Assembly: GCA_964626055.1 (NCBI GenBank)
Contig: CAZVDF010000066.1
Location: forward strand, 1 to 17,279
Source: JAFGSG01 sp964626055
Lineage (GTDB): Bacteria; Spirochaetota; UBA4802; JAFGDQ01
DNA length: 17,279 nucleotides
Direction of reading: 5' to 3'
This document shows, in pieces, positions 12,531-17,279 of the stretch (position 1 is the first letter of the stretch; each line of letters starts with the position of its first letter). The notes under the pieces are model-generated. The model had not been told where the DNA came from. It made no database searches and saw nothing but the letters and a program-made list of their open reading frames with translations. A program made the position numbers and the translations under genes.

Positions 12531-13382
12531 ATGCCGGGAATTAGGAAGGGAGTCGTATACGCTCGGGTCGGAGGCCTTGGCCTGAAGCTGGATGTCTACG
12601 ACCCGAAAGGAAAAGAGAACCATCACACCGCTGTAATACTGCTCCACGGCGGCGGCTGGCGATTCGGCGACAGATCCATGATGGAACCCTTCGGGCTGGA
12701 ACTTTCCCGTCTCGGATTCTCGGCTATTGCGCCGGAATACCGGCTGCTCGGGGAAGCGTCATGGCCTGCACAGATCGAAGACGTGAAAGCCGCTATCCGC
12801 TGGACCCGGGCAAATGCGGAAACTCTCGATATTCATCCCGACCTCATCGCGCTTCAGGGCTTTTCCGCCGGAGCTCATCTGGCACTCCTTGCCGGCGGAA
12901 CTTCAGATATGTCTGAGTTTAAGCGAAAGGACGAAAACGATGCGGTTTCTGACCGTGTAGCCGCTGTCGCGGCCTTTTTCCCGCCTGTCGCGTTTGCCGT
13001 TGGTAACTCTCTTCCGTGGGCCACTCCGGCCTCAGTCCTTCTGGGTGAATCCGCTACCCTGGAAGAAGCAAGCAAGGCAAGCCCTTTATCTTACATATCC
13101 GTGAATTATCCCCCCACATTTCTGCTTCATGGGACCGCCGACCATGTCGTTCCATTCACAAACAGCCTTCAGATGTTCGAAATGCTTAACGGGAAAGAAG
13201 TCTTTGTCGAACTGCACCTTTATCCGGGACATACTCACGAATTCGCACGGCTTCCCAGCATGCTGGTTACGGTGCAGTCGGAGGTGGCGCTTTTCTTGAA
13301 ACGCGCTATAGTTGCGCCGGAAACATACATACGGGAAAATCAGGAATTGAATATGTTTGCGAAAAAAAAACATAAACTCTGA
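12531..13382 (+). CDS. alpha/beta hydrolase, BD-FAE/esterase-lipase type
   Basis: A 283-aa serine hydrolase without signal peptide. The oxyanion-hole motif HGGGW is at 39-43, the nucleophile elbow GFSAG at 110-114 (Ser112), a candidate acid Asp204 is in HGTADHVVP, and the His is within PGHTHEF (H234/H236). These are in canonical order and spacing for the hormone-sensitive-lipase/BD-FAE group, which cleaves small esters; the true substrate is unknown. A longer frame would start at a TTG at 12507; I use ATG 12531 because AAGGAG is 6 nt upstream. Its GC content is higher than that of the flanking genes. It stands alone, converging on the VOC gene with a 22-bp gap. Confidence 0.88.
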   Translation: MPGIRKGVVYARVGGLGLKLDVYDPKGKENHHTAVILLHGGGWRFGDRSMMEPFGLELSRLGFSAIAPEYRLLGEASWPAQIEDVKAAIRWTRANAETLDIHPDLIALQGFSAGAHLALLAGGTSDMSEFKRKDENDAVSDRVAAVAAFFPPVAFAVGNSLPWATPASVLLGESATLEEASKASPLSYISVNYPPTFLLHGTADHVVPFTNSLQMFEMLNGKEVFVELHLYPGHTHEFARLPSMLVTVQSEVALFLKRAIVAPETYIRENQELNMFAKKKHKL

Positions 13383-13404
13383 CCTTTGGCAATTTCCAAC
13401 ATTT

Positions 13405-13782
13405 TTAAACCATCGGCGTACAAATTTCAATTATGGTACCGAAAGAATCCTGAACATAAGCGACTGTCTGTCCCCATGGTTTCGACTCCGGCTTTTTTAA
13501 CTCTTTGGCACCGTTTAAAACAGCTTTATCAAATGCTTTTTTAACATCGTCAGTCGAAAAAGCGATCTCAAAGCAGTTTTTAACACCTTTCAGCGGTTCA
13601 ATGCCGGTATTTATTTTCAGCATTTCACTATTTGCGAAAGCCAGGGTTGTTTCGCCGCTTTCCGTCTCCGCATACATATTCGATTCATGAATGAATTTTG
13701 TTCTCAAGCCGAAAGCTTTTTGATAAAAATTAGCTGCTTTTACCGCATCGTCAACGTAAATGATTATATAATTCATTTTCAT
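13405..13782 (-). CDS. VOC-fold (glyoxalase/bleomycin-resistance-like) protein
   Basis: A 125-aa protein with the paired beta-alpha-beta-beta-beta modules of the vicinal oxygen chelate fold: NYIIIYVDDAVKAANFYQKAFG at the start and AYVQDSFGTIIEICTPMV at the end. The final glutamate (IIEICT) is the usual metal-ligand position, but other ligand residues are not obvious, so enzymatic or binding function is open. I chose the ATG at 13780-13782, which has AAGGAG 7 nt upstream; the longer frame to 13806 runs through this site. It lies 66 bp after the AraC-type gene on the same strand and may be its target. Confidence 0.85.
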   Translation of the reverse strand: MKMNYIIIYVDDAVKAANFYQKAFGLRTKFIHESNMYAETESGETTLAFANSEMLKINTGIEPLKGVKNCFEIAFSTDDVKKAFDKAVLNGAKELKKPESKPWGQTVAYVQDSFGTIIEICTPMV

Positions 13783-13848
13783 AGTTATACTCCTTTTATT
13801 ACACATATTAAAATATTATTTTCTTTGTTTGTATTGTAAAAATGCGAA

Positions 13849-14562
13849 CTAAGAAAAAAATTCACATGGAGTCTCACCTGAAAATTCTTTAAATTTTTTT
13901 ATAAAGTGGGACTGATCATAATAACCGTATTCAAGAGCCAGGTCGGATAATTTGTGATTTCTGCTTTTAAGAATTCTTTTAAATATTTCTATCTGTATGA
14001 ATTTTTTGGGCGTTGTCCCTATGCATTTTTTAAATTCTTTTTCCAGGAGCCTTTTGCTTATATTCAGTGAATTTGCCAGTACTTCAATTTTAAGGAATGC
14101 GGGACTGCTTTTGATCAATTTTAAAGCGGGGAAAACATGACTTTTTATTGATGAAAGATTTATTATTTTATTTAAAATGCATTCAAGAATCATTAAATTG
14201 ATTTTTCCGTTTTTCTGAAAATCATTTTGAAAGCCGGAAAAATCAATCTTCTTTATTGCAGACAGTTCTACGGTTTTATCCGTGAACTGGAACATATCAT
14301 CTCTTATAACATCGTATGAATAACCCGGATTGAATCTTAAACCAAATATCTTTTGCCCGGGATATATAACGGCATTTTTCGATTTCGTCATATATCCGAC
14401 AAAGACCGGTTCAGTTTTATTTCCCGATAAAGGAACGATTATATCAGAACAACCGTCAGGTAAAACCTTTTTGACTTTTTCCGCGGATGCCTGATTCTCC
14501 GAATACCAGAATGCGTCGAAATATTGAGCTAACGCTCCGCCCGGCTTTATTTCTGTATACAT
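13849..14562 (-). CDS. AraC-family transcriptional regulator with DUF6597-like N-domain
   Basis: A 237-aa regulator. The N-terminal half (PGGALAQYFDAFWYSENQ, then VLPDGCSDIIVPLSG and IFGLRFNPGYSYDV) matches the DUF6597-type sensory domain common in AraC proteins. The C-terminal part holds the double helix-turn-helix, ending in the signature LSDLALEYGYYDQSHFIKKFKEFSGETPCEFF. The ligand is unknown. No strong ribosome site precedes the ATG, but a TTGTTT-17-TATAAC promoter lies 20 to 50 bp upstream. The downstream VOC gene is a likely target; the molybdenum hydroxylase upstream is less likely because a palindrome separates them. Confidence 0.88.
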   Translation of the reverse strand: MYTEIKPGGALAQYFDAFWYSENQASAEKVKKVLPDGCSDIIVPLSGNKTEPVFVGYMTKSKNAVIYPGQKIFGLRFNPGYSYDVIRDDMFQFTDKTVELSAIKKIDFSGFQNDFQKNGKINLMILECILNKIINLSSIKSHVFPALKLIKSSPAFLKIEVLANSLNISKRLLEKEFKKCIGTTPKKFIQIEIFKRILKSRNHKLSDLALEYGYYDQSHFIKKFKEFSGETPCEFFS

Positions 14563-14581
14563 TTTATTGAGTTAATTGAAC

Positions 14582-14610
14582 GTTATACTCCCGTATATAT
14601 TTGAAAACAA
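14582..14610 (-). promoter_or_regulatory. promoter of the AraC-type gene
   Basis: On the minus strand TTGTTT (14605-14610), a 17-nt spacer and TATAAC (14582-14587), starting 20 bp before the ATG. The short leader leaves little space for a ribosome site, consistent with none being seen. Confidence 0.45.
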
Positions 14611-14665
14611 AGCCTCTTTTAAATTGGTTTTACGTTGGTTAAGCCTGTCACCTTATGAAAAATCC

Positions 14666-14721
14666 AGGAGTCATCTCAAAATTAGTGACTCGTATAATAT
14701 CATTTTATTGAGATGACTCCT
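14666..14721. mobile_element. 56-bp MITE-like palindrome, possible terminator
   Basis: aggagtcatctcaa (14666-14679) and ttgagatgactcct (14708-14721) are exact 14-bp inverted copies around 28 nt. The end GGAGTCATCTCAAAAT resembles GGGGTTGTCTCAAAAT of the element at 215-373, suggesting relics of one transposon family. It lies 16 bp after the stop of the large molybdenum-hydroxylase subunit; on that strand the stem is followed by ggattttt, so it may also end that transcript. Confidence 0.55.
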
Positions 14722-14737
14722 ATTTATTAATTACCGG

Positions 14738-17035
14738 CTATTTACCGGCTTTGCTTCTTTCTCTTTTTTCCGCTTCGCGTATAGCTGCCAGAACTTTCTC
14801 CGGCTTTAAAACGTTACTGCTGAATTCCGCCCCGACCGCGTTATAAATGGCATTCGCAACAGCTGGAGCTATGGCGGCAATTGTTCCTTCGGCAGCTTCC
14901 TTTGCTCCGAAAGGCCCTTCTGGATCCGGAGTCGGAACTTCCAGTATCTCAATTTCCGGCATATCGCGGGTTCTTATGATCTTATAGTCGTTAAGCGACG
15001 GATTCAGCACGAGTCCGTTGTCCGTGGCAAGCTCTTCGCATAAGCACCATCCAAGTCCCATGTGAATTGACCCTTCAACCTGTCCCCTGACCCCAAGGGG
15101 ATTAATAACCTGGCCGGAATCGTCTACAACAAGAACTTCCTGTACTTCAACATGTCCGATCTCCCTGTCAACCTTTACCTTGGCAGCCATGATCCCCATG
15201 CTGTACGCAGGCGAGATCATTCCTTTATTATGAGGAGTATAGTGACCTGTTCCAATAAGCGGCATACCGTCATTTGCTTTTATGGCATCCTGTACAAGCT
15301 CATAATAAGAAAAACCTCTTTCAGGACGCAACTGAAGATATACGCGCTTATCTTTTGATTCAATATCGTATACAATGTTCTCTCCCAGTTTCAATCTCGC
15401 AATTTCCACGATTTTCTTCTTTATCTCGCTTGCCGCTTCTCTGATAGCGTTCCCGTTCATCAGGGTCTCCCTGCTTCCCCATGCTCCAAGGTCGACGGGG
15501 GTTGTAGCCGTATCTCCGGTATGAAGCCTTATATCATCCAGACCCACACCGAGTTCTTCCGCGCATATCATGACCGCTACTGTGTTGTGACCCTGCCCGA
15601 TATCCGATGCCTGCGTAAAAAGATCGACCGTTCCGTCGATGTTTACCTGCACCCTTGCCCCTGAAAAAGCATATGGAGTGTCTATCCAGTTAAAGATACC
15701 GCCGGACATATAGCCGAAGCCGGAAAAGCCGATACCTTCGTCTTTCTCGAGTTTTGGCCATTTTTCTTTGACCCTTTTCTTCATTAACTCAATGCATGGA
15801 ATAATGCCGGCTTTTTCAATTTTATACTGACCCGGCACTTCGTAGCCAGATTCAATAGCATTTATCCGGCGTATTTCAATCGGATCGATACCGAGAGCGT
15901 GAGCAGCTTTCTCCATCTGGGTCTCTGTGCAAAATACGGTTTCAGTTGATCCGAATCCACGAACCGACGTAGCCCAGACTTTATGCGTGTAAGTTCTGAA
16001 CGAGTCGCATCTGTAATTCGGTATCTTATACGGGAATGTCTGGAAAATCCCCGACAGGTAAAGAGCCGTCGCTCCCAGCGCCGTATAAGCTCCGCCGTCT
16101 GTGATTATTTTGACTTCTCTTGCCATTATTTTTCCGTCTTTTGCGAAACCGGTTTTCATGGCAACATGCATACCCATGCGGTGTTCGGTTGATGTGAATT
16201 CCTCTTCCCTGTTAAAAACGCACTTTACGGGTCTTCCTGTTTTCATTGAAAGAATTGCCGAACTGGTGGCGTCGGGCATGGTTGAATTTTTCGCTCCGAA
16301 TCCGCCGCCGACATGAGGTTTGATCGCCCTTATATCGCCTTCTCTCATTTTTAATGCGTCGGCAAGACCAAGCTGAAGGTAATACGGCGATTGTGTTGAA
16401 GACCATATCGTCAGCCTGTTTGTGTTTTTTTCATAGTTGGAAAGGCTGCTGTGAACTTCCATGCAGGCAATAGCTGCGGGAAATATAGTATATTTATCTT
16501 CGCGAACATAATGAGAATTTTTAAATGCTTCGTCCACATTGCCCCACTCGATATGACGGGTCGCGTTGATATTGTTTTCACAGTCTTCATGGACGCGCGG
16601 AGCATCGTCTTTAATTGCTTCAAGTGGATCAAATACTGCCGGCAATATTTCGTACTCGACTTTAACAAGGTCGACTGCCCTGGCCGCAATATCAATGGAT
16701 GTAGCGGCAACGCATGCGACCGGCTCGCCTATTAAGCGGACTTTATCCGTAGCAAGGGCAGTCTGGTCGCAAAGCTCAGGAAATCGTCTCCACAAACCCC
16801 ATTTGCCGCCCGGCGTTTCTTTTGCTGTAATAATTGCCTTTACGCCCGGCAGCTTTTCGGCTTCGCTGGTATCTATGCTTATTATCTTCGCGTGTGCATA
16901 CGGGCTTCTTACATGCTTTGCGTAAAGCATGTTCGGAAGAGTCATGTCAAACGTGTACTTGGCCTCGCCCGTGACCTTTGCCGGTCCGTCCACGCTTCCT
17001 GTCGGTTTACCTATTATTGAATATTTTTTTTCCAT
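14738..17035 (-). CDS. xanthine-dehydrogenase-family molybdopterin-binding large subunit
   Basis: A 765-aa catalytic subunit of a molybdenum hydroxylase. The N-terminal Ald_Xan_dh_C part (residues 12-135) begins VDGPAKVTGEAKYTFD. The molybdopterin-binding region follows, with HVGGGFGAKN (241-250), the RGFGSTE loop (359-365), DIGQGHNT (478-485), and near the C-terminus GPFGAKEAAEGT (707-718), where E716 is the likely catalytic base. The substrate cannot be read from these motifs; aldehydes, purines, N-heterocycles and aromatic CoA esters are all possible in the family. AGGAGG at 17045-17050 precedes the start and overlaps the stop of the [2Fe-2S] subunit. A separate FAD subunit gene is not visible. 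Confidence 0.93.
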   Translation of the reverse strand: MEKKYSIIGKPTGSVDGPAKVTGEAKYTFDMTLPNMLYAKHVRSPYAHAKIISIDTSEAEKLPGVKAIITAKETPGGKWGLWRRFPELCDQTALATDKVRLIGEPVACVAATSIDIAARAVDLVKVEYEILPAVFDPLEAIKDDAPRVHEDCENNINATRHIEWGNVDEAFKNSHYVREDKYTIFPAAIACMEVHSSLSNYEKNTNRLTIWSSTQSPYYLQLGLADALKMREGDIRAIKPHVGGGFGAKNSTMPDATSSAILSMKTGRPVKCVFNREEEFTSTEHRMGMHVAMKTGFAKDGKIMAREVKIITDGGAYTALGATALYLSGIFQTFPYKIPNYRCDSFRTYTHKVWATSVRGFGSTETVFCTETQMEKAAHALGIDPIEIRRINAIESGYEVPGQYKIEKAGIIPCIELMKKRVKEKWPKLEKDEGIGFSGFGYMSGGIFNWIDTPYAFSGARVQVNIDGTVDLFTQASDIGQGHNTVAVMICAEELGVGLDDIRLHTGDTATTPVDLGAWGSRETLMNGNAIREAASEIKKKIVEIARLKLGENIVYDIESKDKRVYLQLRPERGFSYYELVQDAIKANDGMPLIGTGHYTPHNKGMISPAYSMGIMAAKVKVDREIGHVEVQEVLVVDDSGQVINPLGVRGQVEGSIHMGLGWCLCEELATDNGLVLNPSLNDYKIIRTRDMPEIEILEVPTPDPEGPFGAKEAAEGTIAAIAPAVANAIYNAVGAEFSSNVLKPEKVLAAIREAEKRERSKAGK

Positions 17036-17049
17036 TTATAATGCCCTCC

Positions 17050-17279
17050 TTACTTTGACTTTTGATCTTGAATTTTTTTGGCAGCCATTCGGATAGCTTC
17101 ATTGATCATATTATAGTTACCGCAACGGCATATGTGGCCGTCCATCTGCAATTTTATATCCTCTTTCGTAGGAGCCGGATTCTCATCAAGTAAAGCTTTA
17201 GCCGCCATTATCTGACCGGATGAGCAGAACCCGCACTGCAGCGCCCAGTTGTCTATAAATGCCTGCTGAAGCGGATGCA
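17050..17279 (-). CDS. [2Fe-2S] subunit of the molybdenum hydroxylase (5' part missing)
   Basis: The visible C-terminal 76 residues match the helical second [2Fe-2S] domain of CoxS/XdhC-type small subunits. They run from HPLQQAFIDNWALQ into CGFCSSGQIM, then GHICRCGNYNMINEAIRMA. The CxxC and CxC pairs are the cluster ligands. The plant-ferredoxin-like N-terminal domain lies beyond the right edge. In the enzyme this subunit passes electrons from the molybdenum site toward FAD or another acceptor. The large-subunit ribosome site overlaps its stop codon, so the pair is translated together. Confidence 0.92.
   Translation of the reverse strand, partial: HPLQQAFIDNWALQCGFCSSGQIMAAKALLDENPAPTKEDIKLQMDGHICRCGNYNMINEAIRMAAKKIQDQKSK

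Noticed and set aside
16411..16925. Several open frames on both strands inside the molybdopterin subunit
   Set aside because: They are alternate-frame shadows of a long, strongly conserved gene.

Overview
The window reads as chromosomal DNA from a strict anaerobe. The decisive marker is a complete hgcAB pair (corrinoid protein HgcA and dicluster ferredoxin HgcB), the gene pair required for mercury methylation, which is known only from anaerobic bacteria and archaea. An apparent UGA-encoded selenoprotein, an ACR3-centred arsenic operon and a molybdenum hydroxylase fit the same lifestyle. Base composition is moderate to AT-rich with well-formed AGGAGG ribosome sites. I cannot name the phylum from sequence alone.

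Layout. Positions 1-409 are mostly non-coding and hold a multi-hairpin repeat (88-180) and a MITE-like inverted-repeat element (215-373). Then, on the minus strand, come a four-helix membrane protein, a TIGR04076-type small protein, a 78-aa SelW/Rdx-type gene with in-frame UGA in a CxxU motif, hgcB, hgcA and a cysteine-rich MarR regulator. MarR, hgcA and hgcB look like one operon read right to left (3629 to 1718), possibly extending into the selenoprotein gene. A perfect 17-bp inverted repeat covers the marR promoter and start codon.

Divergent from this, on the plus strand (3883-10043), is a long arsenic/organoarsenical operon: arsR, an ArsP-type permease, a small CxxC thioredoxin-like protein, a DGC-domain cysteine protein, ArsF-like membrane thioredoxin, ArsG-like CcdA-type permease, ACR3 arsenite exporter, a 51-aa small protein and a CoA-disulfide-reductase-type flavoprotein. 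The first promoter is near-consensus and carries an ArsR-like operator. Two metal(loid)-handling operons therefore share one 250-bp divergent control region.

The right half is mixed. On the minus strand are a PadR regulator, a broken cysteine-motif gene and a TauE/SafE permease with a strong palindromic operator. About 800 bp without a convincing gene follows, then a plus-strand alpha/beta hydrolase. A VOC-fold protein and an AraC-type regulator (minus) come next, then a short MITE-like palindrome whose ends resemble those of the first element. The window closes with the large molybdopterin subunit and the truncated [2Fe-2S] subunit of a xanthine-dehydrogenase-family enzyme.
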